Below, in pieces: positions 17,718-25,911 of a DNA stretch of 64,000 nt. The notes under the pieces are model-generated. The model was not told the origin of the DNA. It worked only from the letters and a program-made list of their open reading frames with translations, and did not search any database. Position 1 is the first letter of the stretch, and every line of letters starts with the position of its first letter. The translations under genes were made by a program, and so were the position numbers. Origin of the DNA: CAYWIT01 sp964458415 (GTDB lineage: Bacteria > Pseudomonadota > Alphaproteobacteria > Micavibrionales > UBA2020). The stretch is taken from positions 1 to 64,000 of the forward strand of contig CAYWIT010000006.1 in NCBI GenBank assembly GCA_964458415.1, given 5' to 3'.

Positions 17718-19334
17718 TTATAATCCAACGCTTTTTAAAAGAGCGGATAACCAGTTGGCCCGTTCCGGCGCGATGGCAGCAAGGGCGAACCAGCAAATAA
17801 ATGTTGTGCCCAAAGCCCAGAAGCCCTCTGCGCCGGCAGAGGGAAGACCTTTATCCCGTGCTGTGCCGAGATCTGGCAGAATTTTATCCAGCGCTTTGGC
17901 AGCAAAAAACCGGATGGCATAAAGACTGATCAGATAACACAAAACCCAGACCAGGATATCTGCCGCCAGAATATGCTGGCCCAGATGATAATTATGAAGT
18001 AGTTGTGAAACCGATTTTCGGAGCATTGTTAAAAACCAAATGCCGGAAATAAGCACAGAGAAACCCGTCCCCAGCGCCAAACCCTGTAATCGTGGGATAC
18101 GGGTCAGAGAAAACAGAGCCCGTTCTGCATAAAGCACTGCCGCCTTAATATATTTCTCTGAAAAAATCAGGGGATATTCACGAACAGTTTTTAAATAGAC
18201 GGCTTTTCTGGATTGATGGCCCAAACCGGACAGGATTTGCCGCAAAACCTTATATTTGCAGGCGCTGGCAATTAGAGCAGCTGTTGCAAACGATCCCTGT
18301 GATACTTTTTGCAGCGATTGAATGCCGGGCTTGATGCATTTATCAAGAAAAGGCTCGATCGAAAGAATCTTCGCTTGTAATCCGCCGATTTGTGCCGGAA
18401 CGATTTTTCCAGCTACCTGCAATTCGGCATTAGCGAGAGGAAGTAGCGCCGTATAGGAAAGATCCAGACGCGAACCTTCCGTCCGCACACCTGTACAGAA
18501 AATCTCCGCCTGTTTTTGCAAGGCCATTTCCGGCATGCCGATTTTATTTATGGCTTGTGTTATTTCAGGAGGAAGATTTTCTTTTATGAGCGCAAAGCTG
18601 GCTTCGGCATGCCAGACGGTTTGAAATACCCGGGCCATTTTTCCGCTCTGCTGGCAATTTGAACAAATTATTTTTCTCTGGCCCTGACAGGTCGGACAGG
18701 GAAGCTGGCCTTGCGCCTGACAGTTCAGACAGGGAATTCTTCCGCTGTTGTTACAGCGGTTACAGGGAACGCGGCTGCCGTCGTTTTTCTGATAGGCGCC
18801 CGTTCCGAAACAAATCGGGCAGGGACTGAACCCTTGTCCCTGACAGTTGACACAGGGGATCGTGCCTTGCGCCTGACAGGTCTTGCATAAGATCGTGCCT
18901 TCGCCATTGCAGCTTGTACAATTTTCAATCATAGAAAAATGATGTGTTGGCTTGAGCGATATTTTTAGAAAATCAAGACCCCAGCCCCGATCCGGACGCG
19001 CAAGAATGGTAGTTACGATTTCCTGAACCAAAAGCGGGTCTTGCGGCAAGGTATTGGCGCAGGTCTCAATTTCGGCGAAAATACTGTCACGGGAGGGAAA
19101 AACCTTCCCTGTCGTTGGCGGGGCGATGATAACACGCTCTGTAACTGTGGGTTTTAATGTGACGCAAACAAGCCCTTGAATCTGGTGTACCTGCGTGTCC
19201 TGCTGCGCCAGGCGCAGCTGGTTTTGCTGTATGCCGTTTCCATCGGCAAGTTTTGCCAGCCGTGCTGTCGCAACGGCCGCGATTTCAAAACAGGCTTCCG
19301 GCGGCTGGGAGGGAATTTCGTCGAAGTGCTGCAT
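17718..19334 (-). CDS. Membrane protein with eight DnaJ-like CxxC repeats
   Basis: A 538-residue protein of unknown function. Residues 1-130 form an alpha/beta domain. Residues 139-231 carry eight consecutive CxxC units (CTSCNGEG, CKTCQAQG, CVNCQGQG, CPICFGTG, CNRCNNSG, CLNCQAQG, CPTCQGQR, CSNCQQSG), twice the number in the DnaJ zinc domain. A soluble middle domain follows, then about three membrane helices between residues 415 and 530. There is no J-domain, so it is not DnaJ itself. The array should bind about four zinc ions and may hold unfolded protein at the membrane (inference). The start directly follows the stop of the upstream dienelactone hydrolase gene, so the two are co-transcribed. 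Confidence 0.85.
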   Translation of the reverse strand: MQHFDEIPSQPPEACFEIAAVATARLAKLADGNGIQQNQLRLAQQDTQVHQIQGLVCVTLKPTVTERVIIAPPTTGKVFPSRDSIFAEIETCANTLPQDPLLVQEIVTTILARPDRGWGLDFLKISLKPTHHFSMIENCTSCNGEGTILCKTCQAQGTIPCVNCQGQGFSPCPICFGTGAYQKNDGSRVPCNRCNNSGRIPCLNCQAQGQLPCPTCQGQRKIICSNCQQSGKMARVFQTVWHAEASFALIKENLPPEITQAINKIGMPEMALQKQAEIFCTGVRTEGSRLDLSYTALLPLANAELQVAGKIVPAQIGGLQAKILSIEPFLDKCIKPGIQSLQKVSQGSFATAALIASACKYKVLRQILSGLGHQSRKAVYLKTVREYPLIFSEKYIKAAVLYAERALFSLTRIPRLQGLALGTGFSVLISGIWFLTMLRKSVSQLLHNYHLGQHILAADILVWVLCYLISLYAIRFFAAKALDKILPDLGTARDKGLPSAGAEGFWALGTTFICWFALAAIAPERANWLSALLKSVGL

Positions 19335-20045
19335 TTACCTGTGCCGGGTTAAATGAGTAGCGAGAAAATCCGCAGTACGGGAATTGGCCTGTTGAGCGGC
19401 TTCTTTATCATAGTGTTCGCCGTCAATACGGGCAAAGGCATGATCCACACCGGGATAAACGTGAATTTCCACCTGTGGATGTTTGTTGAGAGCGGATAGA
19501 ATTTCATGCTGGGCTTCCAGTGGAACAAACTGGTCATGTTCGGCAATATGCATCAGCAAGGGGCTTTTGATGTTTTTTGCTTCGGCGAGCAGGGTCTCGA
19601 TGCCAACGCCATAATAGCTGATATTGCAATCCGCATCGGAACGGGTTGCCATGAGAAAGGCGAGTTTTCCGCCCAGACAATAGCCGAGAGTAGCGGCCTT
19701 GCCGGCGCATTCCGGTATCTTGCGTACATAAGCCAGCGTTGATTGAAGATCGGCAATGCCCAGATCGATATCAAACCCCTGAAAAAGACCAAGCGCTTTT
19801 TTCCAGTCCGCTTCCGTTTTATCGCTTAGAACAACTCCGGCTTCCTGCCGCCAGAAAAGATCAGGACAGATGGCGATATAGCCTGCCTGTGACAGATTTT
19901 CGCAGATGTTGCGCATGTTTTCGTTGACGCCGAAAATCTCCTGGATAACAACAATGGCCGGCGCGGGCAGATCGGTTTCGGGCCATGACATGAAAGCGGT
20001 AAAATGGCCCCCGTCCTGCGCGGAAAGAATAACCTCTTTTTGCAT
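19335..20045 (-). CDS. Dienelactone hydrolase family protein
   Basis: Alpha/beta hydrolase of 236 residues. The nucleophile is the Cys in LGYCLGGKLAF (near residue 118). The acid is the Asp of AEHDQFVP and the His that of VDHAFAR, giving the Cys-Asp-His triad typical of dienelactone hydrolases. The early VVIQEIFGVNENMRNIC segment, whose Glu positions the Cys, is also conserved. The true substrate is often not a dienelactone in this broad family, so only the class is claimed. The ATG at 20045 has AAAGAGG upstream. It is first in a two-gene unit with the CxxC-repeat membrane protein. Confidence 0.93.
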   Translation of the reverse strand: MQKEVILSAQDGGHFTAFMSWPETDLPAPAIVVIQEIFGVNENMRNICENLSQAGYIAICPDLFWRQEAGVVLSDKTEADWKKALGLFQGFDIDLGIADLQSTLAYVRKIPECAGKAATLGYCLGGKLAFLMATRSDADCNISYYGVGIETLLAEAKNIKSPLLMHIAEHDQFVPLEAQHEILSALNKHPQVEIHVYPGVDHAFARIDGEHYDKEAAQQANSRTADFLATHLTRHR

Positions 20046-20138
20046 AAAAAACCTCTTTTAATTTCCTATTCAAAATAGCGGATTACGTCATGAAATCAAA
20101 TATCATTGTGCTAAATTAAGGGGCAAGGGAAAAGAGTC

Positions 20139-20513
20139 ATGAAATCAGAACCGGCATTTTACAAAGTACACATATTTTGCTGCACGAATGAACGTCCACC
20201 GGGGCATGAGCGCGGCTGTTGCAAAGAAAAAGGCGCAGAGCCTTTACGCAATTACATGAAAGCGCGGTTAAAGGAACTTGGTCTGGATAAAGAAGGCCTG
20301 CGGGTAAATACGGCCGGATGTCTGGATCGCTGCGCTCTGGGACCGGTGATGGTGATTTATCCGGAAGGCGTTTGGTATACCTATCAAAATCGTGAAGATG
20401 TTGACGAGATCATTTCCAGCCATCTTCAGAATGGCACGCATGTTGAAAGATTGCTCTTGTCCCAGACACAAGAAGAGTTGCGCGACGATCAAAAAAATAA
20501 AATGGTCTGCTGA
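20139..20513 (+). CDS. Thioredoxin-like 2Fe-2S ferredoxin
   Basis: A 124-residue protein with the shethna/NuoE-type thioredoxin-fold ferredoxin pattern: an N-terminal FCCTNERPPGHERGCC stretch and the later TAGCLDRCALGPVMVIYP, which supply the cluster cysteines. The GPVMVIYPEGVWY strand is characteristic of the family. It should carry one 2Fe-2S cluster for electron transfer in the cytoplasm. The stop shares one base with the mnmE start (TGATG), so the genes are coupled; MnmE itself needs no iron-sulfur partner, so the link may be only genomic. A C-terminal Cys-containing tail (KMVC) is extra. Confidence 0.9.
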   Translation: MKSEPAFYKVHIFCCTNERPPGHERGCCKEKGAEPLRNYMKARLKELGLDKEGLRVNTAGCLDRCALGPVMVIYPEGVWYTYQNREDVDEIISSHLQNGTHVERLLLSQTQEELRDDQKNKMVC

Positions 20514-21817
20514 TGGAGACGATTTATGCGCTTTCTTCGGGTAAAGGAAGCGGCGGCATCGCGGTGATCCGCGTTTCCGGCCCGCAAGCACTGGCGGGCG
20601 CGCAAATTCTTTCGGCTAAAGAAAATATAGTTCCGCGTCGGGCAGAATATGTCACGTTATCGATGGACGGCCATGTTCTGGATCATGCGATCATTTTGTA
20701 TTTTAAGGGTCCGGCCAGTTTTACCGGCGAAGACATTGTCGAATATCATATACACGGCGGCCGCGCGGTTATTGACGGCCTGCTGATGGCTTTGTCGCGG
20801 CTGCAAGGCTATCGTCTGGCGGAGCCGGGGGAATTTACCAAACGCGCCTTTGAAAACGGCAAACTGGATCTGACGGAAGCAGAGGCTATTGCCGATCTGA
20901 TTGCGGCAGAAACGGAAGCGCAGCGCACGCAGGCGCTGGAACAATTAAGCGGCAGCCTTTCCGCGCTTTATCAAGGATGGAGCGAACGGCTGCAAAAAAT
21001 ACTTGCCCATCAGGAAGCAGATCTTGAATTTCCCGATGAGGACATGCCGACAGGCCTTGCCGACAAACTTCAGCCCGTCATGGCACAGCTGATTGCCGAA
21101 ATCAGCGGGCATCTGGATGATAATCGTCGCGGCGAAAGATTGCGCGCGGGCATTAGAATCGCGATTCTGGGAGCCCCTAATGCCGGTAAATCAAGCCTGT
21201 TGAACGCTCTGGCGCAGCGCGAGGCTGCCATTGTTTCCAGCACGCCCGGCACGACCCGTGATGTGATCGAGGTTCATCTTGATCTGGGGGGTTATCCTGT
21301 CATTCTTGCCGATACGGCGGGTTTGCGCCAGACGCAAGACACAATTGAAGCGGAAGGAATCCGGCGGGCCCGCCAGACGGCCAACGCCGCGGATATTAAA
21401 ATTGCTCTGTTTGACGGAACGGCATCAGCGCAGGATCCGGCAACGCTGGCGGAGGTTGATGAAAATACGCTGGTACTTTCCAGCAAAAGCGATTTGGCTG
21501 AAGCAAAAGAAAATGGGAATGGATATGCCGTTTCCGTTATTACAAATGCGGGAATGAAAGAATTTATAACAGCCCTGACAAAAAAAGTTTCCGAGCAATT
21601 CGGCAAATCCACCGGACCGTCATTGACGCGGGAACGGCATCGCACAGCATTGCAGGAAACGCTGGTTTTGCTGGAAAGAAGCAGGGGCGCGGCGCTGCCG
21701 GAGCTGGCAGCGGAGGATATCCGGCTGGCGCTGCGTGCTTTGGGGCGCATTACCGGCCGTGTGCATGTTGAGGAAATCCTCGATGCCGTTTTCAGGGATT
21801 TTTGCATCGGTAAATAA
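20513..21817 (+). CDS. mnmE: MnmE tRNA modification GTPase
   Basis: GTPase partner of MnmG for U34 tRNA modification. The 434-residue protein has the N-terminal folate-binding domain (METIYALSSGKGSGGIAVIR; GEDIVEYHIHGG), the helical domain (AFENGKLDLTEAEAIADLI), and an inserted G domain with G1 GAPNAGKSSLLNAL, G2 STPGTTRD and G3 DTAGLR. It ends with the invariant CIGK, whose Cys is required for modification. Length is slightly below the usual 440-460. In many alphaproteobacteria mnmE sits beside mnmG; here they are 15 kb apart across the origin. Confidence 0.97.
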   Translation: METIYALSSGKGSGGIAVIRVSGPQALAGAQILSAKENIVPRRAEYVTLSMDGHVLDHAIILYFKGPASFTGEDIVEYHIHGGRAVIDGLLMALSRLQGYRLAEPGEFTKRAFENGKLDLTEAEAIADLIAAETEAQRTQALEQLSGSLSALYQGWSERLQKILAHQEADLEFPDEDMPTGLADKLQPVMAQLIAEISGHLDDNRRGERLRAGIRIAILGAPNAGKSSLLNALAQREAAIVSSTPGTTRDVIEVHLDLGGYPVILADTAGLRQTQDTIEAEGIRRARQTANAADIKIALFDGTASAQDPATLAEVDENTLVLSSKSDLAEAKENGNGYAVSVITNAGMKEFITALTKKVSEQFGKSTGPSLTRERHRTALQETLVLLERSRGAALPELAAEDIRLALRALGRITGRVHVEEILDAVFRDFCIGK

Positions 21818-22162
21818 ATGGAAGAGAAAACAAAAGAAAAAATAACAGCGAAGACCCGGGAACTCGGCGGCGACGTGGCGCGGATCGCTCTGTTTTCTAT
21901 AAAGCTCTACGTGGTTTTGCCGTTAGCGGGGCTGGTTGCAGGAATTGCCGGCGCTTTTCTTTACGCGCATCTGGCGGAAAGCGGAGTCTGGGCTACTGCA
22001 GGCTGGGTTTTGACGGGATTGTTCGCGGGCCCCTTGCTGGGGTTGTTTCTGGCCTGGATCATCGCAACGGGACTGGTGGATGATTTTATTTTTAAAACAG
22101 GCTGGGATGCGACCAAAACGGGGTATCGGCAGATTAAAAAGGTTTTTGGTAAAAAAGCTTGA
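21818..22162 (+). CDS. Small two-helix inner-membrane protein
   Basis: A 114-residue protein with two clear membrane helices (about residues 29-50, LYVVLPLAGLVAGIAGAFL, and 59-84, ATAGWVLTGLFAGPLLGLFL). They are flanked by a charged N-terminus (EEKTKEKITAKTREL) and a basic C-terminus (KTGYRQIKKVFGKKA). The first base of its ATG follows the mnmE stop directly, so it is translated from the same mRNA. No family recognised; the Lys-rich ends suggest both face the cytoplasm. Confidence 0.8.
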   Translation: MEEKTKEKITAKTRELGGDVARIALFSIKLYVVLPLAGLVAGIAGAFLYAHLAESGVWATAGWVLTGLFAGPLLGLFLAWIIATGLVDDFIFKTGWDATKTGYRQIKKVFGKKA

Positions 22163-22223
22163 GCCGCCGGATGAAAATGTCTATATATGCCTGAAACCTC
22201 CTTCAGCTCGGTTTCAACAGGCT

Positions 22224-22256
22224 CTCCGCTCTTGGCGGGGATATTTTTTGTTTTTT
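22224..22256 (+). terminator. Intrinsic terminator or attenuator before guaC
   Basis: Stem CTCCGC/GCGGGG with a 5-base loop (22224-22240), followed by ATATTTTTTGTTTTTT. A second hairpin (GAAACC/GGTTTC, 22193-22215) lies just upstream. It ends the mnmE transcript or, being only 17 bp before the guaC ATG, acts as an attenuator in the guaC leader. Confidence 0.55.
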
Positions 22257-22272
22257 AACCGGAGTTTGCGTC

Positions 22273-23295
22273 ATGAGAATAGATACCGAACCGAAACTGG
22301 ATTTTGAAGATGTACTGATCCGGCCCAAACGGTCGCGGTTGAAATCCCGTGCGCAGGTAGATTTGCGCCGGACATTCAGAATGCCACATGCAAAAACCGG
22401 GGCTGGCGCAGTTGAAATTACCGGCGTGCCGGTGATTGCCGCCAATATGGATACGGTGGGCACGCTGCGCATGGCCTCCGCTCTGGCTGGTTTTGAAATT
22501 TATACGGCGCTGCATAAGCACATTCCGCTGGAGGAAATGAAGGTGGCGCCCTTGTCTGGAGATTTTTCCTTCGCGACCTTTGGTATCGAGGACATGGCGA
22601 AGATCAGCAAGATCATGGAGGGCTTGCAGGACAAGGGGATCAACAAGATCTGTCTGGATGTTGCCAACGGCTACACGGAAACCTATGTCGATTTTGTGCG
22701 CGATGTGCGCAAGCATCATCCGGAAAAAGTGATCATGGCGGGAAACGTCGCGACTCCGGACATGACCGAAGCGCTGATTCTGGCGGGGGCCGATATTGTT
22801 AAAGTCGGTATTGGTCCCGGATCGGCCTGCATGACGCGGGCGATGACTGGCGTCGGCTATCCGCAGCTTTCCGCAATCATAGAATGCGCCGACGCGGCGC
22901 ATGGCCTGTCCGGTTTTATCTGTGCCGATGGCGGCTGCAAGATGCCGGGCGATGTGGCGAAAGCCTTTGCGGCGGGGGCCGATTTCGTCATGTTGGGCGG
23001 CATGTTCGCCGGACATCATGAGTGCCTGTCGGAAGAGCAACTGAAAAAACTGCCGGAAGTCGGCAATATGGTCGAATACTACGGCATGTCGTCGGAAGAG
23101 GCGATGAACAAATATTCCGGCGGCGTGGCATTGCATCGTGCTTCCGAAGGGCGTGTTGTCACTGTAGAGTATAAGGGCGAGGTGAAAGGCACGGTGCAGG
23201 ATGTTCTGGGTGGAATCCGTTCGGCTTGCACCTATGTCGGCGCCGCACGCTTGAAAGAACTTTCCAAGCGCGCGACGTTCGTCATTAAAAAATAA
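22273..23295 (+). CDS. guaC: GMP reductase
   Basis: NADPH-dependent enzyme that turns GMP into IMP plus ammonia, balancing purine pools. The 340-residue barrel starts [18 protein letters not shown]. The catalytic loop is [20 protein letters not shown] with its Cys near residue 180, and the phosphate/flap signature [20 protein letters not shown] and [17 protein letters not shown] follow. The missing CBS domains and the length separate it from IMP dehydrogenase (about 490 residues). The usual catalytic loop reads GPGSVCTTR; here it is GPGSACMTR, a small change that keeps the Cys. The ribosome site CCGGAG lies about ten bases upstream. Confidence 0.94.
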   Translation: MRIDTEPKLDFEDVLIRPKRSRLKSRAQVDLRRTFRMPHAKTGAGAVEITGVPVIAANMDTVGTLRMASALAGFEIYTALHKHIPLEEMKVAPLSGDFSFATFGIEDMAKISKIMEGLQDKGINKICLDVANGYTETYVDFVRDVRKHHPEKVIMAGNVATPDMTEALILAGADIVKVGIGPGSACMTRAMTGVGYPQLSAIIECADAAHGLSGFICADGGCKMPGDVAKAFAAGADFVMLGGMFAGHHECLSEEQLKKLPEVGNMVEYYGMSSEEAMNKYSGGVALHRASEGRVVTVEYKGEVKGTVQDVLGGIRSACTYVGAARLKELSKRATFVIKK

Positions 23296-24111
23296 TCAGG
23301 CGCTTTTTGGCAGGATGGACGTTTTTCTTGCTGGCCTGTTTTTTTGTTCAATGCGGGATTCCAGTGTGTGCAGAATGGCCTGCATGACGGCGGCTTGTCC
23401 TTGTTGATGGTCTGCCAGAACGAGTTGTGGTTTGCGGTGCGGATCAGAAACCGTGACAGATTCCTGAAGTTTTTTTATAGCTGAATCTGGGCGGTTGAAA
23501 ACGACGATAAAATCGATGCTCAGATTTTTATTATTCTCGAGCAGCGCTTCGAGCGTTTTTTGTATTTTTTGTGTGTTATAGGTATCGCCATCGCTGATAA
23601 TCAGCAGATGTTCCTTTTCTTTGCCGGGGACAAATCCGGCAAGGGAAGCGTGGAGATCTGTCCCACAGCGCAAGCCGGTTTTTTTGATTTTGTCAGTCGC
23701 GTCTGTATCAGCCAGATCAACCGGTGTGGGGCCGGCAGTATTGCCAAACAGAAGGGCAGAAACCTGTTTTTGTGCGGACGCGCGGTAAAACTGCTGGGCG
23801 CTTCCCAAAGCGGCTTCAAGGAAGGAATGTCGTTGGCCGACGATCTTCATGCCCATGCTGCTGGAACCATCGATCAGGAAGGTAACTTTTGTGTTTTCGA
23901 GCTTAGCCAGAACAGTCGCTTGATGGGCGGCTATTTTCAGTGTAGCGATTTCGCGATCTTTTTCTGCGACGGTTGTCTCCAGCGTGTCAATCAGCTCGAG
24001 GGCAGATCTGATGGTGCGGGCTTGCTCGTTAAAATAAGCATGTAAACGTTGTAAAGAACATTTCGTCTCGTTAGCTGAAACAGCGGACTGTTTTTTGTTA
24101 TCCTTGTTCAT
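23296..24111 (-). CDS. VWA-domain protein with N-terminal coiled coil
   Basis: A 271-residue cytoplasmic protein. Residues about 20-75 are a predicted coiled coil (SALELIDTLETTVAEKDREI). A von Willebrand A domain follows, starting VTFLIDGSSSMGMK, where DGSSS is the metal-ion-dependent adhesion (MIDAS) motif. The later LIISDGDTYNTQ strand is the second MIDAS region. VWA proteins of this sort often pair with a MoxR-type ATPase, but none is adjacent. The start at 24111 is supported by AAGGA; an in-frame upstream Met would add 22 residues. It is convergent with guaC, and the terminator at 24190 separates it from the RNA upstream. Confidence 0.85.
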   Translation of the reverse strand: MNKDNKKQSAVSANETKCSLQRLHAYFNEQARTIRSALELIDTLETTVAEKDREIATLKIAAHQATVLAKLENTKVTFLIDGSSSMGMKIVGQRHSFLEAALGSAQQFYRASAQKQVSALLFGNTAGPTPVDLADTDATDKIKKTGLRCGTDLHASLAGFVPGKEKEHLLIISDGDTYNTQKIQKTLEALLENNKNLSIDFIVVFNRPDSAIKKLQESVTVSDPHRKPQLVLADHQQGQAAVMQAILHTLESRIEQKNRPARKTSILPKSA

Positions 24112-24189
24112 GACCGGTTCCTTTTGAAAATATTCGGAAATTTGGAGGAGGCTAAAATAGGCATAAGCCCGAGTCAACGGGTTTCTGAA

Positions 24190-24223
24190 AATAAAACCCG
24201 CCTCTGCGCGAGGCAGGGCGGGT
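24190..24223 (-). terminator. Rho-independent terminator of the candidate small RNA
   Basis: Hairpin with outer arms ACCCGCC (24196-24202) and GGCGGGT (24217-24223), inner arms CTGC/GCAG and one bulged base, followed on the minus strand by TTTTATTTT. There is no T-run on the plus-strand side, so it works leftward. Confidence 0.85.
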
Positions 24224-24340
24224 ATTGTAGTTATTTTCTCTATAGGGAGAGAAATATGCTGAGCCGATTTTTTGCTTGAGGTGGGATTTCTTGATTATTA
24301 TTTTTTGAAGAATGAAACCCCCCGGCTCAGCATCAAAGCA
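24190..24340 (-). ncRNA. Candidate structured small RNA of about 150 nt
   Basis: A leftward transcript is bounded by a promoter-like pair (24347-24376) and a strong terminator (24190-24223), with no convincing gene between. The RNA would fold into a long-range 10-bp stem, TGCTGAGCCG with CGGCTCAGCA (plus-strand 24257-24266 and 24323-24332). That stem encloses a hairpin from GGGGUUUC pairing GAAAUCCC. A second hairpin, UUUCUCU/AGAGAAA, has a CCCUAU loop, and the terminator follows. The single-stranded CUCCC and CACCUC segments resemble anti-Shine-Dalgarno motifs of alphaproteobacterial regulatory RNAs. I do not recognise the family; 6S RNA or a trans-acting sRNA are possibilities. Confidence 0.65.
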
Positions 24341-24346
24341 AGACCT

Positions 24347-24376
24347 TGTATATCGTACGTTCAAGAAAAATTGCAA
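24347..24376 (-). promoter_or_regulatory. Promoter for the candidate small RNA
   Basis: On the minus strand: TTGCAA (24371-24376), 18-bp spacer, TATACA (24347-24352). Predicted start near 24340. Confidence 0.55.
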
Positions 24377-24605
24377 GTATTTTTTTCATAAATTTATAAG
24401 GTTATTATTTCGATAAGAAATATAATTATAATTCATGCAATTGCTTCTCCTTATAATAAAATTACAAAAAATTATATTCGATCAATTTGTCGCCCCGTGG
24501 AAAATAATGCGAGGCGTTTAAATTCGTCGATTCTCGATTCCCATAAATTTTATCAAGTGGTGTAAATGCCTGTTGACGATATATAAAAAAATCAGTAGTT
24601 TGCAG
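24377..24605. other. AT-rich spacer
   Basis: Very AT-rich gene-free sequence between the small RNA promoter and the rpmJ leader hairpin. It probably holds the rpmJ promoter (a TTGACG element is near 24573), but no spacing-perfect -10 was found. No open frame with a ribosome site was seen. Confidence 0.5.
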
Positions 24606-24659
24606 AGCTTCTTTTCCAAAGGAGCATTTAAGACGCCTCTTTGAAAAAAGAAGCTTTTT
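24606..24659 (+). terminator. Hairpin plus T-run in the rpmJ leader
   Basis: Perfect 10-bp arms AGCTTCTTTT (24606-24615) and AAAAGAAGCT (24646-24655), further inner pairing (CAAAG with CTTTG), then TTTTT. The hairpin ends about 20 bases before the rpmJ ATG. It may be a terminator of an upstream transcript or a leader attenuator for the ribosomal protein. Confidence 0.5.
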
Positions 24660-24677
24660 GGAATATGGAATCGAATC

Positions 24678-24815
24678 ATGAAAAAAACTGCATCACTTAA
24701 ATCGCTAAAAACCCGCGATAAAAATAACAAGGTTGTTCGTCGCCGGGATGGCAAGGGCAAAATGCGCCTCTATGTCATTAACAAGGAAAATCCGCGCATG
24801 AAGGCTAAACAGTAA
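24678..24815 (+). CDS. rpmJ: Ribosomal protein bL36, zinc-free type
   Basis: A 45-residue large-subunit ribosomal protein. It starts [20 protein letters not shown] and ends [12 protein letters not shown], matching bL36 ([12 protein letters not shown] and the NPR/KxKARQ end). It has no cysteines, so it is the zinc-independent type used by many alphaproteobacteria. The middle [14 protein letters not shown] is four to six residues longer than in common forms. It lies 54 bp before mreB and runs the same way, an arrangement that could couple ribosome supply and cell elongation only loosely. The leader holds a long hairpin. Confidence 0.93.
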   Translation: MKKTASLKSLKTRDKNNKVVRRRDGKGKMRLYVINKENPRMKAKQ

Positions 24816-25910
<1,095 letters not shown>

Positions 25911-25911
25911 T

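Noticed and set aside
22255..23136. Long open frame antisense to guaC
   Set aside because: Shadow of the GMP reductase gene; His/Arg-rich composition typical of antisense frames.
24152..24376. Open frame of 74 codons on the minus strand over the small RNA
   Set aside because: It runs straight through the strong terminator hairpin and the promoter, and has no ribosome site. The composition does not look like protein.
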